A stretch of 64,000 nt of DNA from Ruminococcus sp. (lineage in GTDB: Bacteria; Bacillota; Clostridia; Oscillospirales; Acutalibacteraceae): positions 131,163-195,162 of the forward strand of contig SFIQ01000001.1 of assembly GCA_004555265.1 (NCBI GenBank). Direction: 5' to 3'. A program made the translations under genes and the position numbers. The notes beneath the pieces were generated by a model. The model searched no databases. It was not told where the DNA came from and saw nothing but the letters and a program-made list of their open reading frames with translations. This document shows, in pieces, positions 45,655 through 54,300 of this stretch (position 1 is its first letter; each line of letters begins with the position of its first letter).

Positions 45655-45683
45655 ATTGTACCACAAATTACCGTTTATAGCAA
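45655..45683 (-). promoter_or_regulatory. Sigma-A promoter of trpS
   Basis: TTGCTA and TACAAT are 17 bases apart on the minus strand, about 40 bases before the trpS start. Confidence 0.75.
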
Positions 45684-45684
45684 C

Positions 45685-45721
45685 AAAAAAATCCGCAGCG
45701 CCTGTGAAAAAGCCCTGCGGA
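45685..45721 (-). terminator. Terminator after the ABC-2 exporter operon
   Basis: TCCGCAGGGC pairs with GCGCTGCGGA (one mismatch), followed by TTTTTTTG on the minus strand, 18 bp past the permease stop. Confidence 0.8.
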
Positions 45722-45739
45722 AAACCGTTTTGCCGACGC

Positions 45740-46633
45740 TTATCTCTTTTTCTTCCGTAAATAACTTGTGAGCACATATAAAAGCAATATGACGGCAGAC
45801 GAGCCGAACAAAACGGCATACTGCGCCCCAACGCTTACCTCGTTATCGAAAAAGAAAATGGTGTTGTCAAAGGCTCTGCGAAGTTCCTCTGTCATTTCGG
45901 CGGGCAAATCTTTGGTAAGCTCTGCGATTGCGCCATGCATAAAGTGATTGCGCAAAAGCACCGTACCGTAAGTGCCCGGCACAAAGCTTACAAATTTCTG
46001 AATACCGCCTGCAAACTGAGAAATAGGCATATACGCCCCGCAGATAAAGCCGTACATGGAAGAAACGGCGGTGGAAACGGCGCTGATACCGCCCTGCGTG
46101 CTGACGAATTGCTCCACAAACGCCGCAAGAGAGGTGCCGAAAAATACACAGCCCAAAACATCTAAAAGAATATAGGGTATATCCCGAAAGGTCAAATACC
46201 AGCCCGTTTTGCCCAAGAACAAAAGGGAAACGCATAATGCAATCAGGCAAACCAACAAGGTGGTAAAAAAGTTTGCAAAATAATAGGCAACCGCCAGTTG
46301 TCCACGCTTTACAGGCGTTACATAAAAATCGTTGATGCGTTTTGTCACCTTATCCATTGCCATAATGTTGTTGGAGGAAAACGCCACCGTTACGGCAGAC
46401 ACGCCTAAAATGGAGGACACAAGCCAACCGCCCGTAAAGCCGTTTATGAGTTTTTCGGGTATTTCAATTCCCTCGGGCATTCCTGCAAGCAGAGAGTCCA
46501 CATAGACGCTCCGTAAAAAGGTTACGTATAAAATCAAAAGAATAACAGGGGTAATCAGGGAGGTGAAAAAGGTCACCTTATCCTTAAAATAGATGCGGAT
46601 ATTCCGCCCTGTCAGCAAAAGTACCGTTTTCAT
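45740..46633 (-). CDS. ABC-2 type exporter permease
   Basis: 297 residues with six membrane helices. The start LLTGRNIRIYFKDKVTFFTSLITPVILL is typical of the DrrB/ABC-2 permease family, and the central AMDKVTKRINDFYVTPVKRGQ is the cytoplasmic loop facing the ATPase. It overlaps the ATPase gene by 4 bp. Such pairs export drugs or lipids; here a TetR regulator heads the operon. Confidence 0.92.
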   Translation of the reverse strand: MKTVLLLTGRNIRIYFKDKVTFFTSLITPVILLILYVTFLRSVYVDSLLAGMPEGIEIPEKLINGFTGGWLVSSILGVSAVTVAFSSNNIMAMDKVTKRINDFYVTPVKRGQLAVAYYFANFFTTLLVCLIALCVSLLFLGKTGWYLTFRDIPYILLDVLGCVFFGTSLAAFVEQFVSTQGGISAVSTAVSSMYGFICGAYMPISQFAGGIQKFVSFVPGTYGTVLLRNHFMHGAIAELTKDLPAEMTEELRRAFDNTIFFFDNEVSVGAQYAVLFGSSAVILLLYVLTSYLRKKKR

Positions 46634-47547
46634 TCGTTCTCCCCCTTTAACTGTTTACCCGTTGCAGACAAAAATACATCGTCCATTTTGCCTTTGATAA
46701 TCTCGAAATCATCGAACAATTCCTGATTTTGCAAAATCAATTCCTTTGCTTCACGGGTATTTTCCGCTTCAATCTGCAAATAGCCGTTTTCCTCGGAAAA
46801 CGCAATTCCTTTTTTTGAAAGTGCCGTTTTGTCACCGTTATACAAACGGATAAAGTCCCCTGTATAGCGATTTTTCAAATCGTTGGGCGTACCCTCGGCG
46901 GCAATTTTACCGCTGTCGAGAATAACCACATAATCCGCCTCTGCCGCCTCCTCCATATAGTGGGTGGTGAGGAAAACAGTCAACCCCTTTTCACGGCGGT
47001 AGCGGTCAATAACCTCCCAAACCGTTTTGCGGGAGCGTGGGTCAAGCCCCGTTGTAGGCTCGTCTAAAATCAGGATTTTCGGATCGTTAATCAGGGCGCG
47101 GGCAACATCAAGCCGCCTGCGCTGACCGCCTGAAAGTTTACCCACAGGGCGTTTGATAAAATCGTGTAAATCCAGCAAATCGCTCAAATTTTTTATGCGC
47201 TCGTCATAGTCCTTACCGTAAATGCCGTAAAGTCCTGCACGGGTTTTCAGGTTGTCTCTGCCGCTTAAAACGCTGTCCAGCACCGAGTCCTGAAATACAA
47301 TTCCGATTTTACTTTTGATTTTTGCGCTGTCACGGTCAATGTCCAGCCCGTCTATGGTCACCTTGCCGCCGTCACGGGCAAGGGTGGAGGTCATAATGGA
47401 TATGGTGGTGCTTTTGCCTGCGCCGTTTAATCCCAAAAAGGCAAAAAGACTGCCTTTTTCCACGGAAAAGGAAATACCGTCCACGGCTCGCACCTGCCCG
47501 AAAGATTTTTGTAGATTTTCAACTTCTATAATATGCAAGTCACTCAC
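46630..47547 (-). CDS. ABC transporter ATP-binding protein (DrrA-like)
   Basis: 305 residues. Walker A is GLNGAGKSTT near 38, the signature LSGGQRRRLDVARAL near 135, Walker B ILILDEPTTGLDP near 155, and the H-loop TTHYMEE near 193. The C-terminal extension of about 80 residues is as in daunorubicin-resistance-type ATPases. It is coupled by 4-bp overlaps to the TetR gene upstream and the permease downstream. Confidence 0.94.
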   Translation of the reverse strand: MSDLHIIEVENLQKSFGQVRAVDGISFSVEKGSLFAFLGLNGAGKSTTISIMTSTLARDGGKVTIDGLDIDRDSAKIKSKIGIVFQDSVLDSVLSGRDNLKTRAGLYGIYGKDYDERIKNLSDLLDLHDFIKRPVGKLSGGQRRRLDVARALINDPKILILDEPTTGLDPRSRKTVWEVIDRYRREKGLTVFLTTHYMEEAAEADYVVILDSGKIAAEGTPNDLKNRYTGDFIRLYNGDKTALSKKGIAFSEENGYLQIEAENTREAKELILQNQELFDDFEIIKGKMDDVFLSATGKQLKGENE

Positions 47548-48110
47548 TCCTTCATATGTTTTATAAGGCTTAACCCCACCTCGGTGAGCATTTCGTCTGT
47601 TTCTTCATCGGTAAAATTGCAAACACCCGTTGCCTGCAAAGCGGCGATACCGTGGCTGTAAATCCACAAATGGTGGTGCAGCTTCTGCGCCGTTTCACGG
47701 TCAACCTCAAAGCTTTCCTTTGCCGCGGCGGTCACAGAGGTGCTGATAGTATCTATATACCGCATCAAATCGTCCATTTTAGGCACTTGCGGCGCGCCTG
47801 TCATAAAGAGCAGACGGAATAAATTCGGTTCTTCCCGTGCCATACGGACATACGCCTTGCCCGTGCCTTTAAAGGGATACTTTTCTTTTAGCCCCTCGCG
47901 GATATACTGATTATAAATCTCTTCGGCGGCTTTTTTCACTTCGTCACGAACTTGCGCCATATTTTCAAATACGGTGAAAATCGGTCGGGCGGAGCTTTGA
48001 AGGGCGTCGCCCAAAGAACGGGCGGTCAAAGCCTCTGCTCCCTCTTTGCGCACAAGGTTTAAAGCGGCGGAAATTATTTCTTCCTTCGTAAATTTTTGCT
48101 TCGGCGGCAT
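47544..48110 (-). CDS. TetR family transcriptional regulator
   Basis: 188 residues. The N-terminal helix-turn-helix is KEEIISAALNLVRKEGAEALTARSLGDALQSSARPIF (residues about 9-45 when split), followed by an all-helical ligand domain with a TetR_C-like YIDTISTSVTAAAKESF segment. It is the first gene of a three-gene operon with an ABC-2 exporter. It probably represses the operon through the palindrome at 48131 and is released by an exporter substrate. Confidence 0.93.
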   Translation of the reverse strand: MPPKQKFTKEEIISAALNLVRKEGAEALTARSLGDALQSSARPIFTVFENMAQVRDEVKKAAEEIYNQYIREGLKEKYPFKGTGKAYVRMAREEPNLFRLLFMTGAPQVPKMDDLMRYIDTISTSVTAAAKESFEVDRETAQKLHHHLWIYSHGIAALQATGVCNFTDEETDEMLTEVGLSLIKHMKE

Positions 48111-48130
48111 TTGTTCACTTCCTTTTAATC

Positions 48131-48160
48131 TAAAACATATGTTTTAAAACCTTTGTTTTT
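48131..48160 (-). promoter_or_regulatory. Probable TetR operator
   Basis: A perfect 16-bp palindrome, TAAAACATATGTTTTA, is followed by a second imperfect one (AAAAC-CTT-TGTTTT). They lie between the -10 element and the tetR ribosome site, where bound repressor would block transcription. Confidence 0.7.
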
Positions 48161-48189
48161 AATATAAACCTTTCTTTTTACAATGTCAA
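48161..48189 (-). promoter_or_regulatory. Sigma-A promoter of the tetR-ABC operon
   Basis: TTGACA and TATATT are separated by exactly 17 bases on the minus strand, directly upstream of the operator palindromes. Confidence 0.82.
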
Positions 48190-48310
48190 GAAAATTCTGC
48201 TTGTTCATACAAATTTTTATCCCGTTTCAATATAGAAAATGCGCGGTTGCTCACTCGCCCCCGCGCTTTTTTAATATTCATTCTGAAGCAGCGGTATACA
48301 AAATCCGCTG

Positions 48311-49240
48311 TTATTTTGCCACTGCCTTTTCCCGCTCTGCTGCGGTTGAAGCCGTATCGGTCTTTTGATTTTTATCGAAAAAGGAGGTAAAGTTCACAAT
48401 AAATAAAAGCGCATAGGCTACCCACATCGGCAAATTTTCAATAAATGCACTCTTGCCCACGGTGACTAAAAGCACCAGCATAAGTGCAAGAACAGCGACA
48501 AAAATGACAGTTGCAACAATATACTTTTTATCCTTTTCTCTGCATTTATGGAACAGGAAAATCACAACACCGGCAGCGCCTAAAAACGCAAAAATCAAAG
48601 CGGTTGCCCAATGGCCTAAGCATCGCGCGGTCATCACCAAATCAAGGCCGGCCGAAGGCACATTGACGGTTACAAAAATTGCCGCACAACCGAGTGACGT
48701 TACAACAACGCCCGCTTTGCCGCGGTAGTTGTTTTTTCGGTACATATACAGCGTGTTTGTAAAAATGGATAAGGACGCAAGTACGCCCCATATCTTAAAA
48801 TACCACGGATAGCGAAGTCCCAGCATACTCGCGGTGACATCGGTTAAAATGTTCCCAAACTGCGCCGGAAAACTTAAAAAACCGTACCAAGTAATAAATG
48901 CGCATCCTGCAAGAAGGTTTACTGCACAGAAAACGGTTGTTGCCTTGCTTAACTTTTCGGCAAAAAGGATTTTTCGGATAAAAAATGCATACAGGAACAA
49001 CAAAGCCGTTGAACCGATAACCCAAAGCCAAAAAGCCGCCGCATTCGGATACATCGGCCCGTAAAGCATACCGTCAAATTTTTCAATAAACGCCTCGGAC
49101 GGCAGTGCCATATCGGCATCTGTCGGTACGATATAAGGATATTGGTCCCAACGCATAAACACGGACATCCACAATCCGTAAGCCACGGCGATTATCGCCC
49201 ACAGTCCCGTGTATACATGCATGCCTTTTTTATCGTTCAT
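48311..49240 (-). CDS. Multi-pass membrane protein, function unknown
   Basis: 309 residues from ATG at 49240 behind GGGGGA; the open frame runs 51 codons further up without a ribosome site. About eight hydrophobic segments are visible, with an extracytoplasmic loop near residues 30-65 and a charged cytoplasmic tail. I recognise no catalytic or transport motif. It stands alone between the tetR operon and tRNA-Gly. Confidence 0.72.
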   Translation of the reverse strand: MNDKKGMHVYTGLWAIIAVAYGLWMSVFMRWDQYPYIVPTDADMALPSEAFIEKFDGMLYGPMYPNAAAFWLWVIGSTALLFLYAFFIRKILFAEKLSKATTVFCAVNLLAGCAFITWYGFLSFPAQFGNILTDVTASMLGLRYPWYFKIWGVLASLSIFTNTLYMYRKNNYRGKAGVVVTSLGCAAIFVTVNVPSAGLDLVMTARCLGHWATALIFAFLGAAGVVIFLFHKCREKDKKYIVATVIFVAVLALMLVLLVTVGKSAFIENLPMWVAYALLFIVNFTSFFDKNQKTDTASTAAEREKAVAK

Positions 49241-49414
49241 ATGTATCCCCCACAGTTTCATATAACTTGCATAGCATAATCTTACAATACTATGCGGTGT
49301 GTTGCAAGTCTTTTTCAGCAATGCTTCTATGGCACGCATCCCATACCGTTGTATATCCTGCCGGAAATGTAGAATTGCTGGCAGAATTTTCACACACTTT
49401 TTCGTCGATTTATA

Positions 49415-49443
49415 TTGACAGAACGGTATATTTTTGTTAAAAT
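49415..49443 (+). promoter_or_regulatory. Sigma-A promoter of tRNA-Gly
   Basis: TTGACA and TAAAAT are separated by exactly 17 bases, ending 14 bases before the mature tRNA 5' end. Confidence 0.85.
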
Positions 49444-49457
49444 TGTCAGCGTCATAT

Positions 49458-49532
49458 GCGGGTGTAGTTCAATGGTTAGAATTCCAGCCTTCCAAGCTGG
49501 CTGTGTGGGTTCAATTCCCATCACCCGCTCCA
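49458..49532 (+). tRNA. tRNA-Gly(TCC)
   Basis: Acceptor GCGGGTG pairs with CACCCGC. The anticodon stem CCAGC/GCTGG holds loop CTTCCAA with anticodon TCC, and the T-loop is TTCAATT. The 3' CCA is encoded. It has its own promoter and terminator. Confidence 0.96.
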
Positions 49533-49534
49533 AA

Positions 49535-49577
49535 AAACACCTGACTTGACGCAATGTCAAGTCAGGTGTTTTCATTG
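49535..49577 (+). terminator. Terminator after tRNA-Gly
   Basis: A perfect 16-bp stem (AAACACCTGACTTGAC and complement) has a 5-base loop and starts 3 bases after the tRNA. The 3' arm ends in GTGTTTTC. Confidence 0.9.
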
Positions 49578-49727
49578 TAAGAAAAAAAGTTAAAATATTT
49601 GCAAAACCGGTTGTAACGCTAACCTTTTGTACTTTTTATTTCATACTGTTTTTAAATTGACAAACGAAAAATTATGGTACATAATTATCAGTATATTCTA
49701 TCTTTCGGCAGTGAAGAGGTACCGAAT

Positions 49728-50540
49728 ATGCAAGAGACCAAGCATATCACAATTATCGTAAACCGAAAAAAGGTTGTACTGAGCACGCATGCAATTTTAT
49801 ATATTCTTGTCGTCGGCAAAAACACACAAATCCACATTTCGGGCGGAAAGGTTTATGCAATCAGAATGCCTTTAACTAACCTTGAGAAAGATCTCGGTGA
49901 CGACTTCATAAAGGTGCACCGCGGTTGTCTCGTTTCTGTAATGGCCATACACGATATTACGAACACCATTAACCTGAACAACGGCGAATCTTTGGAATAC
50001 ACAACGCGAAAGAAAAATCAAATTATTGAACAGTTGCATGCAAAACAAAAAAGCATTATCGACAGTTTATACAGCAGCGGTGTGCCGGAAACGGAAGAAG
50101 AATATTTCAAGTATTACAGCAGTTTTGATAACATGCCTTTTGCCTTTACGGATATTGAGATGGTTTTCAACGACGAAAAGCACGCAGTGGACTGGATTTT
50201 CAGGTACGGTAATGCGGCTTTGTCAAAACTCGAAAAACTGCCGCTGCATGTACTGATCGGGAATACCTTCGGCAGTCTGTTCATCAATATGGATGCAAAA
50301 TGGCTTAAAAACTACGAGCGCACAGCGTTATACAACGAAACCATTGAAATGATTGATTTCAGCCCTGAAATTGATACCTATCTGAAAGTAATCTCCTTTC
50401 CGACCTTCAAAGGCCATTGCGGTTGTATCTTGTTTAATATTAACGAAATCGAGTTTTCGCAAAACAGCAGTGAAGCGCAACAGGCGTTGGAGTTGTATTT
50501 AAAAAATATAGTAGGGTTTGATAATAAATGTATTTTATGA
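49728..50540 (+). CDS. LytTR-PAS transcriptional regulator
   Basis: 270 residues from ATG at 49728, 8 bases after AAGAGG; the frame runs 18 codons further up. Residues 1-95 form a LytTR DNA-binding domain (NRKKVVLSTHAILYILVVGKNTQIHI; DDFIKVHRGCLVSVMAI). Residues about 130-260 resemble a PAS domain of the kind joined to GGDEF proteins in Clostridia (NMPFAFTDIEMVF; YLKVISFPTFKGHCGCILFNI). There is no receiver domain, so it probably senses a ligand directly. Its target is unknown. Confidence 0.85.
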   Translation: MQETKHITIIVNRKKVVLSTHAILYILVVGKNTQIHISGGKVYAIRMPLTNLEKDLGDDFIKVHRGCLVSVMAIHDITNTINLNNGESLEYTTRKKNQIIEQLHAKQKSIIDSLYSSGVPETEEEYFKYYSSFDNMPFAFTDIEMVFNDEKHAVDWIFRYGNAALSKLEKLPLHVLIGNTFGSLFINMDAKWLKNYERTALYNETIEMIDFSPEIDTYLKVISFPTFKGHCGCILFNINEIEFSQNSSEAQQALELYLKNIVGFDNKCIL

Positions 50541-50587
50541 AAAAACCGATTGCCGTGACGATGCTTTTGTTTCTTGCTTTCCCATAA
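50537..50587 (+). pseudogene. Truncated ORF coupled to the LytTR gene
   Basis: ATG overlaps the LytTR stop (ATGA) and opens a 16-codon frame, MKKPIAVTMLLFLAFP, which looks like the first membrane helix of a protein and then stops. It may be the remnant of a coupled membrane partner. Confidence 0.3.
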
Positions 50588-50665
50588 GAATGTTCTTTTG
50601 GATATTCCTAAGCACGACCGTATCCGGTTTTATCAGAAAAAAACAAATGACAAATAACTGTTTTT

Positions 50666-50710
50666 GGAGCTGTAAAAAACTTTCGTTTTTTACAGCCCCA
50701 TTTTTTATCG
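50666..50710 (+). terminator. Terminator after the LytTR gene (repeated terminator family)
   Basis: GGAGCTGTAAAAAAC pairs with its complement around TTTCG, followed by ATTTTTTATC. It is nearly identical in sequence to the hairpins at 17355 and 38095. Confidence 0.88.
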
Positions 50711-51078
50711 GTGATATTTACATTGTGCACAACAGAACAGTTTCGTTTTATTGCCTATCCGTTTTTCCTCTCATAACCCGTAATAGAATACGGTTTATCT
50801 TAAACCCTTTTGAGGTGCGACAGCACCGATTAAAATGCAACGCATTTTAACTTTTCGTCATTCAATGTTCTCCGAAATAGTCTAAATCTTTGATTTAGTA
50901 ACTATTTCGTGAGGTTATTATATCATGCATAAAATGAATCGGTCAATAAATTCGCCCATACGCTACGGGTTTAAATTGTAGAGTATCACATTCCCGTTTT
51001 CACGAAAATAAACATTTATTACGGGCAAAAAAGAACGGTGCGGTATAATTTGTCAGTCCGTCCAAAACCAATTTCCCT
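50711..51078. other. Gene-free stretch with a cluster of hairpins
   Basis: No credible gene is seen. Between 50778 and 50909 there are at least four successive inverted repeats: 50778-50793 (CCGTA arms), 50814-50827 (GGTGC arms), 50830-50850 (TTAAAATGC arms, perfect) and 50873-50909 (CGAAATAGT and CTAAATC arms, 16 bp with a 2-base bulge). They could be a structured RNA or a palindromic repeat element. Confidence 0.5.
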
Positions 51079-51288
51079 TTATTGCAAATCCCTTGGCGTG
51101 TCGGATAAGCCAAACGCTTTCAGCGCGTAGTCCAGCAAAACGCCTGTGCCAAGGCATAAATTTCTATCCTTTCTAAAACGGAAGGCGTCTGTCTTTTTTT
51201 GTCTGTATGCGGAGGTTTGACTGTAAAACCTTTGAAAGGCAATGTCATTGTCTAAAAATGTTGTATCCATTAAAAATATTTTCGTCAT
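51079..51288 (-). pseudogene. 4'-phosphopantetheinyl transferase N-terminal remnant
   Basis: 69 codons beginning MTKIFLMDTTFL. The segment YRQKKTDAFRFRKDRNLCLGTGVLLDYAL (positions about 25-55) closely fits the N-terminal half of Sfp-type transferases. The frame then stops; the magnesium-binding GxD and WxxKE motifs of the C-terminal half are absent. It is a truncated remnant downstream of the giant dockerin gene. Confidence 0.6.
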
Positions 51289-51300
51289 CGCAGTCCACAA

Positions 51301-51375
51301 AATAAATAAACTCCGCAGACAAGAAAAAGGCTATCTATGCTACCCTATTGCCGGTGTTTCTTATCTGCAGAGTTT
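51301..51375 (-). terminator. Terminator after the giant dockerin gene
   Basis: An 18-bp stem with two G-T pairs (AACTCTGCAGATAAGAAA with TTTCTTGTCTGCGGAGTT) encloses about 30 bases and is followed by TATTTATTTTG on the minus strand, 25 bp past the stop. Confidence 0.72.
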
Positions 51376-51399
51376 TCATTCAGTTATCTGTGTTTTTGC

Positions 51400-54300
51400 T
51401 CAATGCTTTTGCGAAATTGCGTAGTCGTTTGCGGTTTGTAGATTGATTAACGCTGCATCAAATGCGTCTACAACGCCGTCGCCGTTGGCGTCTGCCGCCA
51501 ACGAGAACCAAACATTTTCTATTTCCGCCGCGCCGACGGTTTTCATCATTACGGTGTCTTTATCCGTCGAGTCCACGAGTCCGTCGCCGTTAACATCGCC
51601 GTAAAGGACAACCGTTACGGTTTTGATTTCCGCATTTGTGGTACGGTCATAGAATGTGATTGTTGCGCCCGTGCCCACAAGGTCGGTATCGGTGAGTGCT
51701 ACGCCGTTGATATTCTTGATTTCCACATACATTTCTGATGTGTTCAATTCCGCGATGCAGTCGGATGCCGTATTTACGCCCAAAACCAAGCCTTCAGCGT
51801 GCAGATCGGCCTCAATAATCACAATGCTCTTTTCGGCACCGCACATATCGCAAACACCGTCTGTATAACTATGGTCGGGTCTTGTTTCGGTAATCGGCGT
51901 ATTGATGTAAATCCGTTCACTGCTGCCGCAATAACCGTAACCGCCATATACCGTATCGCGGGTATTGTTCAAGGTGGGCAGGCTGTCTTCGCCAATGGTC
52001 TGATACCATTTTTGTGTGCCATTTGTTACGCCTCTGTTTAAAAGATACGCAACCTCGCCGCTTGCAAATTGCTCTGCGGTTTTGCCCTCGGTTTTTTCTA
52101 CTGTGCCTTTATTTCTGCCCACAGCAATTTTTTCGCATTTGCTGCTGTCGAAGTAGCAATTTGTGATTATGTCGAAACTCAATCCGCACACGCCGCCGAC
52201 AGAAGGCTCGGAAGAACCGCTGACTGTACCGGTGCTGTAACAATTCTCTATTTTGCCTTCATTCAGAATTCCGCACACGCCGCCGATATAATATCTCGTA
52301 CCGATGACTGCGCCCGTATTATAACAGTTAAGCAAACTACCGTAGAAATTGTTTCCGCACACGCCGCCGACAGAGTCCGTACCGCTGACTGTGCTTGCGC
52401 TGTAACAGTTTTCTACTGCACCGTATTTTGCGCCGCATACGCCGCCGACAAGTTGATAGCCGCAGAAATAGGAATCAACAACACCAACATTGTAAACCTT
52501 ACCGTTTGTGCCTAAAACGCCGAATAAGCCTATGCGCAGTACGCTTGAATCATTGAAATACAAGCCGCTTACCGTATGGTTTTGTCCGTCAAAGGTGCCT
52601 GCGTAATAATCGGGATAAGAATTTCCCATAATAGGCGTCCAGACTTTGAAACCGCTTGTGTCGCTTACAAGGGTGCCGTCTGCATTCAAAACGCCTGTGT
52701 TTACGGTAATATCGTTCACAAGAACTGCGTTTGCGGAAAGGTTTTGCGCCGTGCCGTCGGTCAGCGTACCGTTTACAAGGGCGGCAAACCAATAAAGGTT
52801 ACCTGCGTTCTTTATTTGATATACGCCGTCTATCAATTCGGCGGCTTCATACTCGCCGCACTTTGTGCAGAATCCGTTTACAACGCTATGTTCCGTTGTA
52901 TCATACAGGGGATCATTTGTATAAATGCGTTCGCTTCCGTTGCAATCGCTGTAACCGTAATATACCGTACCATGGGTATTATCAAGGACGGGTGCGCCGT
53001 CTGTGCCGATGGTCTGATACCATTTTTGTGTGCCGTCAGACACACTGTTATTAAGGAGATAAGCCACCTCGCCGCTTTCAAATTGGGTTGTGGTTTTGCC
53101 CTCGGTTTTTTCTACTGTGCCGTTATTATGTAAGCCGACAGCGTTTTTATCGCATTTGCTGCTGTCAAAGTAGCAGTTGGAGATTGTACTACTACGGTTA
53201 TTCATTCCACACACGCCGCCGACAGATGAATCGGAAGAACCGCCGACTGTACCGGTGCTGTAACAATTCTGAATTGTACCACCGTTATTCACAATTCCGC
53301 ACACGCCGCCGATATACCATCCCGTACCGATGACTGCGCCTGTATTATAACAGTTAAGCAATTTACCGTTGAAATTGTTTCCGCACACGCCGCCGACACT
53401 TTCCGTACCGCTGACCGTGCTTGCGCTATAACAGTTTTCCATTGCGCCGTATTTTGCGCCGCATACGCCGCCAACAAATTGATAGCCGCAGAAATAGGAA
53501 TCAACAACGCCAACATTGGAAATCTTACCGCTTGAGCCTAAATGCCCGAATAAGCCTATGTTATTTACGCCTGAATCATTGAAATACAAACCGCTTACCG
53601 TATGGTTCTGTCCGTCAAAGGTGCCTGCATAATTATTTGGATAAGAATTCCCCACAATAGGCGTCCAGACTCTGAAACCGCTTGTGTCGCTTGCAAGGGT
53701 GCCGTCTGCATTCAAAACGCCTGTGTTTACGGTAATATCGTTTACAAGAACTGCTTTTGCGGAAAGGTTTTGCGCCGTGCCGTCGGTCAGCGTACCGTTT
53801 ACAAGGGCGGCAAACCAATAAAGATTGCCTGCGTTCTTGATTTGATATACGCCGTCTATCAATTCGGCAGCTTCATAACCGCCGCACACCGTACAGAAGC
53901 CGTTTTCATAAATGTGGTCGGCATAAATTATCCCTTTTTCCGTGTTTGAATACTCCGCAGTTTCAGGCTCGCCGGGATTACCGGCACAACCGGGATATGT
54001 TGCGTTGAAATACACGGTACCGTGGGTGTTATCAAGGACGGGAGCGCCGTCTGTGCCGATGGTCTGATACCATTTTTGTGTGCCGTTTGTTACGCCTCTG
54101 TTTAAAAGATACGCAACCTCGCCGCTTTCAAATTGGGTTGTGGTTTTGCCCTCGGTTTTTTCTACTGTGCCGTTATTTCTGCCCACAGCGTTTTTATCGC
54201 ATTTAGCGGCGTCAAAATAGCATTCGGAAATTGTACCGTTACTGCCGACAAATCCGCAAATATTGCCGATATAAGACGCTTCGGAAGCGCTCAATAAACC

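Noticed and set aside
45614..45739. T-box riboswitch upstream of trpS
   Set aside because: The leader between promoter and start is only about 40 bases and holds no T-box sequence or specifier stem.
52576..53133. Long plus-strand frames inside the giant gene (also near 52069, 54646, 55684)
   Set aside because: They are antisense shadows repeated in each block because the coding strand is repetitive; they lack ribosome sites and resemble no protein.
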